DNA of 47,004 bases from Candidatus Hydrogenedentota bacterium (GTDB lineage: Bacteria > Hydrogenedentota > Hydrogenedentia > Hydrogenedentales > CAITNO01), in NCBI GenBank assembly GCA_903893795.1, contig CAITNO010000072.1, positions 1-47,004 on the forward strand, written 5' to 3'. Position 1 is the stretch's first letter. Each line of letters opens with the position of its first letter. Of the stretch, positions 7,295-15,559 are shown piece after piece. Made by a program: the position numbers and the translations under genes. Under the pieces are notes generated by a model. It had not been told where the DNA came from. It did not search any database and was given only the letters and a program-made list of their open reading frames with translations.

Positions 7295-8817
7295 GCCCCT
7301 ACAAAGACAGGCTGCTTTTTAACGGCGAAACCGCGCGGCTCGACCAGGTTCCCGTGACGGACATGACCGATTTTCGCGAGACCGTGCTGATGACCACCGA
7401 AGGGGGCGGGCGCCTGCTCAGTCTCTTCGGTGTCCCGGCGGCAAACGCCAAGACCGTGCGCCTCTACGCCGTGCTGAGCGCCGCCGATTCGGGCGGCTAT
7501 GCGCTGCTGGCCACGGATGTGGTGGACCAATACCCCGCCCTCACGCCCGAATGCGCACAGGCGAATCTCTTCGAGCGTGAAATTGCCGAGCAGTGGGGCG
7601 TTGTGCCCGAGGGGCACCCCTGGCTCAAGCCGGTCCGCTATCACCGCGCCTATCGCGGCAAGACAGACGCCTGGGGACGCCGCGCGGCGGACCCGATTGA
7701 ACCGTGCGTGACCAACTATTTCAATGTGGAAGGCGAGGAGGTGCACGAGGTGGCCGTGGGGCCGGTGCATGCCGGCATCATCGAGCCCGGCCATTTCCGT
7801 TTTCAGTGCAACGGCGAAAACGTGATGCACCTGGAGATCTCCCTCGGCTATCAGCACCGCGGCATTGAGCGCGCACTGTCTGGCGGGCCGAATGCGCGGA
7901 CGGTGCATTTCATGGAAACTCTTGCGGGCGACACCACCGTCGGCCACACGATTGCGTATTGCCAGGCGGTGGAATCGCTGGCGGGATGCGGTGTGTCGGT
8001 GCGGGCCGAAGAGATGCGCGGCGTGGCGCTTGAACTGGAACGGCTGGCCAACCACACGGGCGACCTCGGCGCGCTGGCGGGCGATGTGGGTTACCTGCCC
8101 ACGGCCTCCTTCTGCGGACGTCTGCGCGGCGACTGGCTGAACATGACGGCGCTGGCCTGCGGCAGCCGTTTTGGCCGGGGCTGGGTGCGGCCCGGCGGCA
8201 TGGGTGTCGATTTGGACCCCGTGCGCTGCGAGGAAATGATTGAGCGCTCCGAAAAGGTGTTCCGCGACGTGAAGGGCGCGGTGGAACTGCTGTGGGACAC
8301 GCCGTCCGTGATGGCCCGCTTTGAGGAAACCGGCACCCTGACGCCCGCGCTGAGCGAGAGTCTCGGCCTGGTCGGCCTCGCAGCCCGGGCCTGCGGCGTG
8401 CGGCGCGATGTGCGCTTTGAATACCCCTCCGGCATCTTCCGCTTTTTCAACATGCCCGTGGCCACGTGGCACACGGGCGACGTGTTCGCCCGCGCCTATG
8501 TGCGCTGGGAGGAGGTCAACCATTCCGTGGCCTTTATCCGCGAACGCCTGTCGAGCCTGTCCGAAGGACCCGCGCGCCGCGAACTGGGCCCGCTGGCGCC
8601 GAACGCCGTCACGGTCTCGCTCGTGGAGGGCTGGCGCGGCGAGATTTGCCACACGGTGATCACCGACAGCGAGGGCCGCATCGCCGCGTACAAGATCGTC
8701 GACCCTTCTTTCCACAACTGGCTGGGCCTGGCGATGGCGCTGCGCAACCAGCAGATTTCCGATTTTCCGCTCTGCAACAAGAGCTTTAACCTGTCCTATT
8801 GCGGCCATGATCTCTAA
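7291..8817 (+). CDS. hyfG: HyfG-type NuoC-NuoD fusion lacking NiFe ligands (Ehr large subunit)
   Basis: The product is 508 residues. Residues ~1-140 resemble NuoC (30-kDa subunit) and ~145-508 resemble NuoD or the group-4 NiFe hydrogenase large subunit, with the family signature MHLEISLGYQHRGIER. In catalytic group-4 enzymes an N-terminal CxxC (RxCGxC) and a C-terminal DPCxxC bind the NiFe site. Here the first position reads ETLAGDTTVGH (residues ~209-219) with no cysteine, and the C-terminus reads CNKSFNLSYCGHDL, with Cys495 and Cys504 too far apart to form CxxC. The NiFe centre is therefore most likely absent, as in energy-converting hydrogenase-related (Ehr) complexes. The start is GTG at 7291, overlapping hyfF by four bases. 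It is cytoplasmic, in the peripheral arm. Its redox partner is unknown. Confidence 0.9.
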   Translation: MSPYKDRLLFNGETARLDQVPVTDMTDFRETVLMTTEGGGRLLSLFGVPAANAKTVRLYAVLSAADSGGYALLATDVVDQYPALTPECAQANLFEREIAEQWGVVPEGHPWLKPVRYHRAYRGKTDAWGRRAADPIEPCVTNYFNVEGEEVHEVAVGPVHAGIIEPGHFRFQCNGENVMHLEISLGYQHRGIERALSGGPNARTVHFMETLAGDTTVGHTIAYCQAVESLAGCGVSVRAEEMRGVALELERLANHTGDLGALAGDVGYLPTASFCGRLRGDWLNMTALACGSRFGRGWVRPGGMGVDLDPVRCEEMIERSEKVFRDVKGAVELLWDTPSVMARFEETGTLTPALSESLGLVGLAARACGVRRDVRFEYPSGIFRFFNMPVATWHTGDVFARAYVRWEEVNHSVAFIRERLSSLSEGPARRELGPLAPNAVTVSLVEGWRGEICHTVITDSEGRIAAYKIVDPSFHNWLGLAMALRNQQISDFPLCNKSFNLSYCGHDL

Positions 8818-8829
8818 GAAGGCAAGCGC

Positions 8830-9591
8830 ATGAGTTCCCTTATTGAAAGACTGCGGCAGGGGTACCGAACCCACCCCTTCCCGAAGACCGCCCCCGTGCT
8901 GTCCGAGCGTTTTCGCGGCCGTCCCGTTGTGGCCGAAGGCGCGTGCAAGGCGGGCTGCCGGGAATGTGTAGGTGCCTGTCCGGCCGAGGCCATCCAGATC
9001 AAGAACCGGCACGCTACCATTGACATGGGCCGGTGCATTTTCTGCGCCGACTGTGTCGCGGTCTGCCCGAAGGGGTTGCTCAGTTTCTCCCAGGACTACC
9101 AGCTCGCGGCGCGCACGCGCGAGGGGCTCAAGGTGGCCGCGGACCGTGAAGTGGAACTGTGCACCGCGCTGGAACGCGAGATGCAGCGTTTGTTCAAACG
9201 CTCCCTGCGCCTGCGCGAAGTGAGCGCGGGCGGGTGCAACGCCTGCGAGGCCGACACCAACGTGCTCAACACGCTCGTGTTCGACCTGGGACGTTTCGGC
9301 ATCCAGTTCGTCGCCTCGCCGCGTCATGCCGATGGCCTGCTCATCACCGGCCCCGTGACGGAGAACATGCGCCTCGCCGTGCAGAAGACCTACGACGCCA
9401 CGCCGTCGCCCAAGATCGTGATTGCCGTCGGCGCATGCGCCATCTCGGGAGGCATCTACCGCACCCACCCCGAAGCCGGAACAGGCGCGGACGCGGTGCT
9501 GCCGGTGGACCTCTACGTGCCCGGCTGCCCGCCCCACCCGTACACCATCCTCGACGGATTGCTGCGGCTGCTGGGGCGCATGCCCGGTTGA
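8830..9591 (+). CDS. hyfI: Ferredoxin-HyfI (NuoB-like) fusion small subunit
   Basis: The product is 253 residues. Residues ~35-85 form a two-[4Fe-4S] ferredoxin domain, with cysteines 39, 43, 46, 50 and 69, 72, 75, 79, each set ending in C-P. Residues ~130-253 form the NuoB/HyfI small subunit with Cys136, Cys139 (GCNACE), Cys203 (GACAISGG) and Cys233 (PGCPPHP), the full ligand set for the N2-type proximal cluster. In E. coli these parts are separate proteins (HyfH and HyfI); here they are fused. The electron wire is therefore intact although the partner large subunit has lost the NiFe ligands. It is the last gene of the operon, 12 bp after hyfG. No maturation genes follow. Confidence 0.92.
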   Translation: MSSLIERLRQGYRTHPFPKTAPVLSERFRGRPVVAEGACKAGCRECVGACPAEAIQIKNRHATIDMGRCIFCADCVAVCPKGLLSFSQDYQLAARTREGLKVAADREVELCTALEREMQRLFKRSLRLREVSAGGCNACEADTNVLNTLVFDLGRFGIQFVASPRHADGLLITGPVTENMRLAVQKTYDATPSPKIVIAVGACAISGGIYRTHPEAGTGADAVLPVDLYVPGCPPHPYTILDGLLRLLGRMPG

Positions 9592-9604
9592 TTCATCGAC
9601 CGTC

Positions 9605-9690
9605 TCCGTAGTGTGCTCGAAGCGAAGCGGAGCGCACCATCCCCTTCCGGAAAGACGGTGCGCTCCGCTTCGCTTCGACCACCCTACGGA
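9605..9690. repeat. Long imperfect palindrome (dispersed hairpin repeat)
   Basis: Two 34-base arms, 9605-9638 and 9657-9690, are inverted copies with only two mismatches, separated by 18 bases. The arm core is GGTGCGCTCCGCTTCGCTTC. Related sequence occurs at 18632-18662 and, with a different stem, at 18547-18587 and 29006-29042. It lies just after the hyfI stop codon, between two convergent genes. There is no T-run beyond either arm, so I class it as a repeat that might also slow transcription. Confidence 0.85.
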
Positions 9691-9712
9691 AAGCCTCCGT
9701 CGCATTGGGCGC

Positions 9713-9752
9713 CAAAAAAGAACCACGCCCATCCCGGGGGACCGGCGTGGTT
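9713..9752 (-). terminator. Rho-independent terminator of the minus-strand gene ending at 9771
   Basis: A 9-bp perfect stem (AACCACGCC at 9721-9729 with GGCGTGGTT at 9744-9752) is followed on the minus strand by a run of six T (9714-9719). It lies 18 bp beyond the stop codon. Confidence 0.8.
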
Positions 9753-9770
9753 GAAAGCGTTACGCCCTGT

Positions 9771-12113
9771 CTACTTCTTGATCACCCAAATCTCATTGAG
9801 GTTGGATCGCTCGCGCCAGTTGAGTTTTTCCTCATCGGGTTTGTCCCAGGTCAGCTTGATCTTGCCGTTCTTGAGCGCCTCGGGCGGCACGGGGAATTCC
9901 TTGAACTGGCCCAGCTCCTTGCTGTAGACCGTGGGCTTCACCAGTTCGCCGTTGATGCGCAGCAGCGCCTCGCCCATGCCGGTCATGCGCACGGTGTACG
10001 CGCCCTTGGGGTCAAGGCCCTCGTACTGCATCACGGGCCAGTCGATGTTCGTCATCCATGACAGCCGCCAGGTGCTCTTGAGCCCCTTCCACGTGGCATA
10101 GCCCGGCAGCGGCGTTTCGGTCATTTCGGGATCTTCGTTGAGCCAGCCGCCGCGCAGCACGTGCGGACTCTTGGCCACGTTGCCCACATCGTCGTAGAAG
10201 CCGCCGGGGCCGGGATTCTCCCAGTCGGCGATCAGCTTGAGCCGTGCGACCTTCTCCTGCTCGGTGCCCATCTTGGCGACGCGGGGGAACTCGTCCTCCA
10301 GCCACCAGCGGTTGTTGAGGGGACGGTCGACCCAGTCGAGCATGGCGCCGCGCTCCGGGTTCTTGGCGTGGTACTTGGGCACGCTCGTCTGGTAGCCGAT
10401 GATGCGGAACAGGTCCGCCGCATCCTGCTCGATTTTCGCGCGCAGTGCCGGTTCGGTCGGCGCGGTTTCAACGCGCCGGTAGATGTCCAACGCCTGCTTC
10501 ATGGCCGCGTCCGCGCCAATCTTGTCCGCCGTGGCCAGCACCGCGTTGACCTGCTGTTCCAGTTTGGTTTCGCGCAGCAGGCGGCGGTGGGTGTAGGCGT
10601 CGAATTCGGCGCGGAACTGGTACATGCGCCAGCGCCAGTTGCCGCGCAGGTCGGGCGCGCTTGCATCCAGGCCGGACCACAGGTCGTAGTTGCCCTCCAC
10701 CGCGCCGTTTTGCGCCAGCGGTCCTGCAAGGTTCGTCTCGAAGGCCAGCAGCCCGTCGGCCGCGCGCTCGGCAAGGTCGGGGCGGAAGAAGCAGCGCGCA
10801 TACTCCACCAGCACGTCGCGCACGTCCTGTTTCGGGTCCCAGCCCATGGCGCTCCAGATGTTCTTGTTCACGTCGTCATGAATGCCGTCGGAATAGGTCA
10901 GGAAGCCGTCACTCTGCGGCGCGAAGAAGTTGTGCAGGTACGCATGCATTTGCGGGCGCGGGTTGACCGGTTCGCGGCCCAGCGTAAGCGCCCAGGCCGG
11001 GTCCATCCAGGGGATGGCAAACTGGCAGATGATGTTGTGCGTCACATCCGGATAGAGCCGGAGCTTGTACTGCTTGGGCAGCCGCTGCCGCGTTTCGATG
11101 GCGGGCGGACTCTGCGGTCCCCACACCGCGCCGGTCATCCACTTGGGCTGGTTCTTGTTCACGTACTCATAGAAACGGTCCACGGCGGGCTTGTCGAAGC
11201 CCTGCAAAGAAATCCAGATGCCCGCCTGCGGTTTGTGCTTCGCCAGCCGCTTGGACACGTCCTCCAGGAAGGGCATGACCAGCTCGGGCGGATTGTCGCC
11301 GGGGTCGCCGCCGGGGAAGAACAGGCCGTCGAGGCGCGTGCACTTCTTGAAGAAGGCCTCCCACTGGTCCAGTGCCTCGGCGCGTTTCGCCGTGTCCTTC
11401 AGGTCGAAATCGGCCGGGGCCCAAATCCAGAACTCGATGCCGTAATCGTCGCAGAGCCTGCTGACGGCCATGTCCATTTCCTCGCGGGGGATGGGCATGA
11501 CCGGGCTGGCGTCGTCCTGGAAGGGAATGGTCTCGATGGCGTTGTCGCCGAAAATGACCAGGTCGCGGATGTACTGCTCGTACTGCGCGACATTCCAGGC
11601 GTCCCAACTGTTCGCCGTGGCGCGGTAGCCCAACTGGTGGCCCCGCAGCGGGTCCACCGGGCTGGTGGTGATGGCCAGGTCGGACGCGACCTTCGCCTTG
11701 CCCGTGCCCCAGTCCATCTGGCGCAGCAGCCAGCCCACGCCAAAGAGCGCGCCCCGCGCATCGGCGCCCTGGATGCGCACGACAGGACGCTTCGCGTCCG
11801 TGTTGTCAACGGAGACCCGGAAACCCTCCGCCTTCAACGCCGCATCCTTCGGATCGCCCTTGCCGGAAAGCTCGATGACCGTGCCGGAGGCGGGCGCTTT
11901 GGTGGTCACGGGCCACACGAGGCCGGTGCGCTTGGTGACCTCCTCGGTCAAGACCCGCGCGGCGGTCTTCTCCGCGTTGGGCAGCTTGCCAGGGCGCACC
12001 ACCACGGTGGCATTGGCAAGGTCGGTCTGCCCTGCGGCGTGGGCAAGGGAAACGATCAGAAAGCTGGCACAGGCCAGCGCAAACACAGTCAGGCACAGTC
12101 TATTTGGGCGCAT
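9771..12113 (-). CDS. Secreted glycosidase-like protein, TIM-barrel type, family uncertain
   Basis: The product is 780 residues with a clear signal peptide (cut after about residue 26, ...SLAHA). Residues ~30-150 have the pattern of the small alpha/beta domain that precedes the barrel in alpha-glucuronidase and GH20/GH84-type enzymes (AEKTAARVLTEEVTKRTG, later GALFGVGWLLRQMDWG). Residues ~155-430 look like a TIM barrel opening with RGHQLGYRATANSWDAW and containing IEFWIWAPADFD and LDGLFFPGGDPGDNPPELV. The C-terminal ~250 residues are helical then beta-rich. I cannot name the catalytic residues or the family. The start at 12113 has GGAG eight bases upstream. The terminator at 9713-9752 ends the transcript. 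A role in polysaccharide degradation outside the cytoplasm is inferred from fold and neighbours. Confidence 0.8.
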   Translation of the reverse strand: MRPNRLCLTVFALACASFLIVSLAHAAGQTDLANATVVVRPGKLPNAEKTAARVLTEEVTKRTGLVWPVTTKAPASGTVIELSGKGDPKDAALKAEGFRVSVDNTDAKRPVVRIQGADARGALFGVGWLLRQMDWGTGKAKVASDLAITTSPVDPLRGHQLGYRATANSWDAWNVAQYEQYIRDLVIFGDNAIETIPFQDDASPVMPIPREEMDMAVSRLCDDYGIEFWIWAPADFDLKDTAKRAEALDQWEAFFKKCTRLDGLFFPGGDPGDNPPELVMPFLEDVSKRLAKHKPQAGIWISLQGFDKPAVDRFYEYVNKNQPKWMTGAVWGPQSPPAIETRQRLPKQYKLRLYPDVTHNIICQFAIPWMDPAWALTLGREPVNPRPQMHAYLHNFFAPQSDGFLTYSDGIHDDVNKNIWSAMGWDPKQDVRDVLVEYARCFFRPDLAERAADGLLAFETNLAGPLAQNGAVEGNYDLWSGLDASAPDLRGNWRWRMYQFRAEFDAYTHRRLLRETKLEQQVNAVLATADKIGADAAMKQALDIYRRVETAPTEPALRAKIEQDAADLFRIIGYQTSVPKYHAKNPERGAMLDWVDRPLNNRWWLEDEFPRVAKMGTEQEKVARLKLIADWENPGPGGFYDDVGNVAKSPHVLRGGWLNEDPEMTETPLPGYATWKGLKSTWRLSWMTNIDWPVMQYEGLDPKGAYTVRMTGMGEALLRINGELVKPTVYSKELGQFKEFPVPPEALKNGKIKLTWDKPDEEKLNWRERSNLNEIWVIKK

Positions 12114-12190
12114 GTCAGGTACTCCATGGGGTGAAAGAAAACAGTAGCGTTTTTATGGGGTTGGACACAAGCCGCGAACGCCGCTGTCCT

Positions 12191-12280
12191 CACTGGGAGC
12201 GCCGGCGTCCCGCCGGCTGTTCTCGAAAGAGCCGGCAGGGATGCCGGCGCTCCCAGTGGGGGACGGTGCGCTCCCAGTGG
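12191..12280. repeat. Inverted pair of the GAGCGCCGGC-type dispersed repeat
   Basis: The left arm (12191-12224) and right arm (12229-12258) are inverted copies of a unit with core CTGGGAGCGCCGGC followed by a GCCGGC palindrome, separated by GAAA. A further fragment at 12262-12280 joins GACGGTGCGCTCC to another CAGTGG end. A single unit recurs at 18601-18628. The array fills the divergent spacer between a secreted glycosidase-like gene and a Gfo/Idh gene. It is probably a mobile palindromic element. Confidence 0.8.
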
Positions 12281-12344
12281 GGTCGGTTCGATTCCGGGGT
12301 GGGGCGTGCAGTAATCTTGTGGCACCAACCAAGGAGACCCGGTC

Positions 12345-13676
12345 ATGAGCAAACTGAGCAGACGCGCCTTTCTGGGCGCCGCCACGGCGTTCACCATTGT
12401 TCCCCGGCACGTGCTGGGCGGCGCGGCCTTTGCCGCGCCGAGCGACAAGCTGAACATCGCCGGCATCGGCGTGGGGGGCATGGGCGGCGGCAACCTGAAC
12501 AACATGAAACAGGAAAACATCGTGGCGCTGTGCGATGTGGACCATGACTACGCCGCCAAGACCTTCGCCAAGTTTCCGGATGCGAAGCTGTACAAAGACT
12601 ACCGCGAGATGCTGGAGAAGCAGAAGGACATCGACGCGGTGCTGATTGCCACGCCGGACCACACGCACGCGGTCATCTCGGCGGCGGCGATGCGCGCGGG
12701 CAAGCATGTCTACTGCCAGAAGCCGCTGACGCACACAGTGCATGAGGCGCGCAGGCTGGCCGAAATCGGGCGCGAGATGAAGGTCTCCACGCAGATGGGC
12801 ATCCAGGGGCATTCGAGCGACGACGCGCGCAAGATTAACGAGTGGGTTTCCTCAGGCGCCATCGGCAAGGTGCGCACGGTCCACGCCTGGTGCGATCTGA
12901 GTTACTATCCCTGGGGCCATGCCGGCTGGAGTTCCAAGCTGGGCGTGCGGCCGACCGAGACGCCGCCCGTGCCCGAGACGCTGGACTGGAACCTGTGGCT
13001 CGGCCCGGCGCCAGAACGGCCCTATCACCCCACCTATCACCCGATGACTTGGCGGGCCTGGTGGGACTTCGGCTGCGGCATGATGGGCGACCGCGGCGCG
13101 CACACAATCGACCCGGTGTATTGGGCGCTCAAACTCACCGCGCCCGACACCATCGAGGCGAGCAACACCGACCTGAACCCCGACACCTATCCGCTGGCGT
13201 CCATCGTGCGCTATGCCTTCCCGGCGCGCGGCGACATGCCGCCGGTGGAGCTGATCTGGTACGACGGCATCCAGATTCCGGGCATCGAGGGCATTGAGAA
13301 TCCGCGCCTGCTCGGCGACGCCGAAGGCGGCTTTGTGATGATCGGCGAGGACGGGTTCATCACCGGCGGCGTCTACGGCAACAGCCCCATGCTGCTGCCC
13401 AAGGAGAAGTTCAAGGACTTCAAGGCACCCGAGACCCTGGCGCGCATCCAGGGCACCCATGAGGAGGAATGGATCGCGGCCTGCAAGGAGGGCCGCGCGG
13501 CCGATGCCGGCTTCGACTATTCGGGCCCGCTCACGGAGACGGCGCTGCTGGGCAACATTGCCAAGCGCATTCCGGGCATCCGGCTGCGCTGGAACAAGGA
13601 TTCGATGACCTTTACCGACAATGACAAGGCCACGGCAATGGTCAATCCGCCCTACCGGGAAGGGTGGACGCTGTAG
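12345..13676 (+). CDS. Tat-exported Gfo/Idh/MocA family oxidoreductase
   Basis: The product is 443 residues. A Tat signal is visible at the N-terminus (SRRAFLGAATAF, residues ~5-16) with a hydrophobic stretch ending near AFAAP. The Rossmann NAD(P)-binding motif is IAGIGVGGMGGGN (residues ~38-50), preceded by DKLN. The catalytic lysine region is HVYCQKPLTH (Lys126), where CQKP replaces the usual EKP, as is common in exported members from PVC-type bacteria. The C-terminal half is the bacterial oxidoreductase C-terminal domain with many Trp and Tyr residues. Tat export implies folding with cofactor before export. The substrate is unknown; sugars or 3-keto sugars are usual for the family. The start has AAGGAG about eight bases upstream. 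Confidence 0.92.
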   Translation: MSKLSRRAFLGAATAFTIVPRHVLGGAAFAAPSDKLNIAGIGVGGMGGGNLNNMKQENIVALCDVDHDYAAKTFAKFPDAKLYKDYREMLEKQKDIDAVLIATPDHTHAVISAAAMRAGKHVYCQKPLTHTVHEARRLAEIGREMKVSTQMGIQGHSSDDARKINEWVSSGAIGKVRTVHAWCDLSYYPWGHAGWSSKLGVRPTETPPVPETLDWNLWLGPAPERPYHPTYHPMTWRAWWDFGCGMMGDRGAHTIDPVYWALKLTAPDTIEASNTDLNPDTYPLASIVRYAFPARGDMPPVELIWYDGIQIPGIEGIENPRLLGDAEGGFVMIGEDGFITGGVYGNSPMLLPKEKFKDFKAPETLARIQGTHEEEWIAACKEGRAADAGFDYSGPLTETALLGNIAKRIPGIRLRWNKDSMTFTDNDKATAMVNPPYREGWTL

Positions 13677-13706
13677 CATTCACCCGGCGTTGGCCGGACA
13701 AAATGT

Positions 13707-13736
13707 GGGCGTGTCCATGACGGGCACGCCCTTTTT
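13707..13736 (+). terminator. Rho-independent terminator after the Gfo/Idh gene
   Basis: A GC-rich stem (GGGCGTGTCC 13707-13716 with GGGCACGCCC 13722-13731, one G-T pair) is followed by TTTTTA. It lies 30 bp after the stop codon and ends just before the convergent gene whose stop is at 13739. Confidence 0.85.
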
Positions 13737-13738
13737 AC

Positions 13739-15475
13739 TTATTGGGCCGCGGGTAACGCAAAGCAGGCGGCCTCTTCGGCGTTCCGGACGATCAGCCTTC
13801 CGTGCGCGAGCACGGGATAGTTCCACGTTTTTCCAGAGAGTGCCTTAAACCGGGCGACCTCTTTGCATTCTGCCGGTGTTGCGGGGATAAGAATCACCTC
13901 GCCCTTTTCGCTCACGACGAGCAGCATTTCCATGTCGGCGATGAGCAGCAGTTGTCCGCCGAAGCGCTTGCCTTCCCAGCGGATTTCGCCAGTGGACGCA
14001 TCAACACAGCAGAAGCGGTCGCCGTCATAGCCGTAGATGTGTCCCTTGTGAAACACCATGTCGTCGAAGTAGGGCCGAAACTTCTTGCTGGTCCACACCA
14101 GTTCGGTTGTCCACGCGCTGTCCTTCTTTTGAATCTGGAACATGCGCGCGCCGATGCCGGCCGGGCTGCCCAGCAGCACCCTGTTGCCGTCGGCCACGAG
14201 CGGCTGACAGCAGCGGGGGTTCATTTCTTTGGCGGCCAACTGCTCCCACAGGAGCTGGCCCGTTTCCGGCAGGAAGGATTGCAGGCCCGCCTCGCTTGCC
14301 ATGATCAGTTGGGGCGTCTCGGCGAGGACCGAAAGCTGCGGTGAACTGTATCCGCCGCCGCCGCGTCCGGCTTTCCATGCGGGCTCGCCGGTCATGCGGT
14401 CATAGCCGATGAGGCTCCTGCCGTCGGCGCCGTGGGTGAAGACGATAACCCTGTCGCCCGCAACGAGCGGCGAACCGGCAAAGCCCCAGCCCGGCACGCC
14501 GGTTTGCGCGTCAGCCTTGATGTCGCGGGCCCAGACCACCTTTCCGGTGGCGGCGTCGAGACATTGCAGCGCCCCGGTGGCGCCGAGCGTGTAGAGCCGT
14601 CCCTGTTCATAGGCCGGGGTTGCCCTCGGTCCCGCGCCCATGTCGTTTTCAAAATGGGCCTCTGCCCGGTTGACCCAGACATCCTCGCCGGTGTCGGCAC
14701 GGCTGCAGGTCACCAGTTGCTGCTGGTCGCGCTGTTCCTGGGTGAAGATGTAGTCGCCCACCGCGATGTAGGACGACCAGCCCGTGCCCACCCGCTTGCG
14801 CCAGAGTTCGCGGGGCGGCGTGCTCCAGTCCGTGGAGAAGGTTACCCCGGTCACGCGGTTGTCGCGCGCCGGACCGCGGAAGGCGGGCCAGTCCCCCGGC
14901 CCCGTCTGGGCCGGCAATGTGGCGGTGCCGTCGGACTTGGCGGTCGGCGCGGACTTGAGCAGTTCTTCGGCTGTGGGCGTCCAGCGCCAGGCAAGCACCG
15001 GCGCGAGACTGCTGGTCAGGCCTTCGGCGCGCAGCGCGCTGGAGCCAAGGGCACAGGCAACCACCACGCCTGCAAGCACCCATTTCCGCACGGACCAGCG
15101 GAGCCGGAAGGTCAGCGCCATTGCCGTCACGACGACGGTCGTCAGGACCGGCAGGACCGCCAACAGCAGGAACGGCGCATTTGCCCGCTGTGTGCCGGCC
15201 GTCCAGAGCAGTGCGGCAACGACCAGCAGCAGGCCCACCAGCCGTGAGCGCCAAGGGGCGCGGCTGGCCGCGAGCCACCAGATGATCAGTAGCAGCAGCG
15301 CCAGAACCGGCGCGGCGATAAAGCCGATCATGCTCTGCTTGTTGGTGGCGCCCATGAACAGGGTCCACAACGACACCGAAAGATGGACGACCACAATCAG
15401 AATGGCGGGCCACAGGCGCAGGCGCACTTCGGTGTGCTGCGGAGTGATTTCGAACTGGGGAGATTTGTCGGTCAT
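13739..15475 (-). CDS. Membrane-anchored PQQ-like beta-propeller protein
   Basis: The product is 578 residues. The first ~150 contain about five membrane helices (near residues 20-42, 49-68, 77-92, 98-121 and 131-147). The remainder is a PQQ-binding-like (BamB-type) beta-propeller that opens with DWPAFRGPARDNRVTG and shows repeated blades of the pattern D..TG...W (DTGEDVWVNRA, DAATGKVVWARD, DASTGEIRWEG). Five N-terminal helices before a propeller recall membrane glucose dehydrogenases, but this propeller is much shorter and I see none of their PQQ-contact motifs, so enzyme activity is unproven. The propeller is probably extracytoplasmic. Upstream on the same strand is a DUF4838 gene, 84 bp away; the two may be co-transcribed. 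GAGGA precedes the start. Confidence 0.85.
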   Translation of the reverse strand: MTDKSPQFEITPQHTEVRLRLWPAILIVVVHLSVSLWTLFMGATNKQSMIGFIAAPVLALLLLIIWWLAASRAPWRSRLVGLLLVVAALLWTAGTQRANAPFLLLAVLPVLTTVVVTAMALTFRLRWSVRKWVLAGVVVACALGSSALRAEGLTSSLAPVLAWRWTPTAEELLKSAPTAKSDGTATLPAQTGPGDWPAFRGPARDNRVTGVTFSTDWSTPPRELWRKRVGTGWSSYIAVGDYIFTQEQRDQQQLVTCSRADTGEDVWVNRAEAHFENDMGAGPRATPAYEQGRLYTLGATGALQCLDAATGKVVWARDIKADAQTGVPGWGFAGSPLVAGDRVIVFTHGADGRSLIGYDRMTGEPAWKAGRGGGGYSSPQLSVLAETPQLIMASEAGLQSFLPETGQLLWEQLAAKEMNPRCCQPLVADGNRVLLGSPAGIGARMFQIQKKDSAWTTELVWTSKKFRPYFDDMVFHKGHIYGYDGDRFCCVDASTGEIRWEGKRFGGQLLLIADMEMLLVVSEKGEVILIPATPAECKEVARFKALSGKTWNYPVLAHGRLIVRNAEEAACFALPAAQ

Positions 15476-15506
15476 GATGGGTCCTCATGTGCGGGCTGAA
15501 GACAGT

Positions 15507-15536
15507 ATTATGACCGGGCGTCTTGTCCGGGCACAA
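15507..15536 (-). promoter_or_regulatory. Possible promoter for the PQQ-like propeller gene
   Basis: Read on the minus strand, TTGTGC (15536-15531), an 18-base spacer, then CATAAT (15512-15507), about 31 bp before the start codon at 15475. It is a moderate sigma-70-like match in the spacer between two same-strand genes. Confidence 0.35.
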
Positions 15537-15559
15537 ACAGGTTGCCGTTCCGGGGGAGG

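Noticed and set aside
7291..9591. A catalytic group-4 NiFe hydrogenase
   Set aside because: The large subunit lacks both CxxC pairs; only the fold and the small-subunit clusters are retained.
6745..9732. A 995-codon open frame antisense to hyfF, hyfG and hyfI
   Set aside because: It mirrors three well-supported genes; long antisense frames are expected in GC-rich codon usage, and its product has no domain.
12276..12300. A tRNA T-loop-like GGTTCGATTCC
   Set aside because: The supposed T-stem has a mismatch and there is no anticodon arm or acceptor stem around it.
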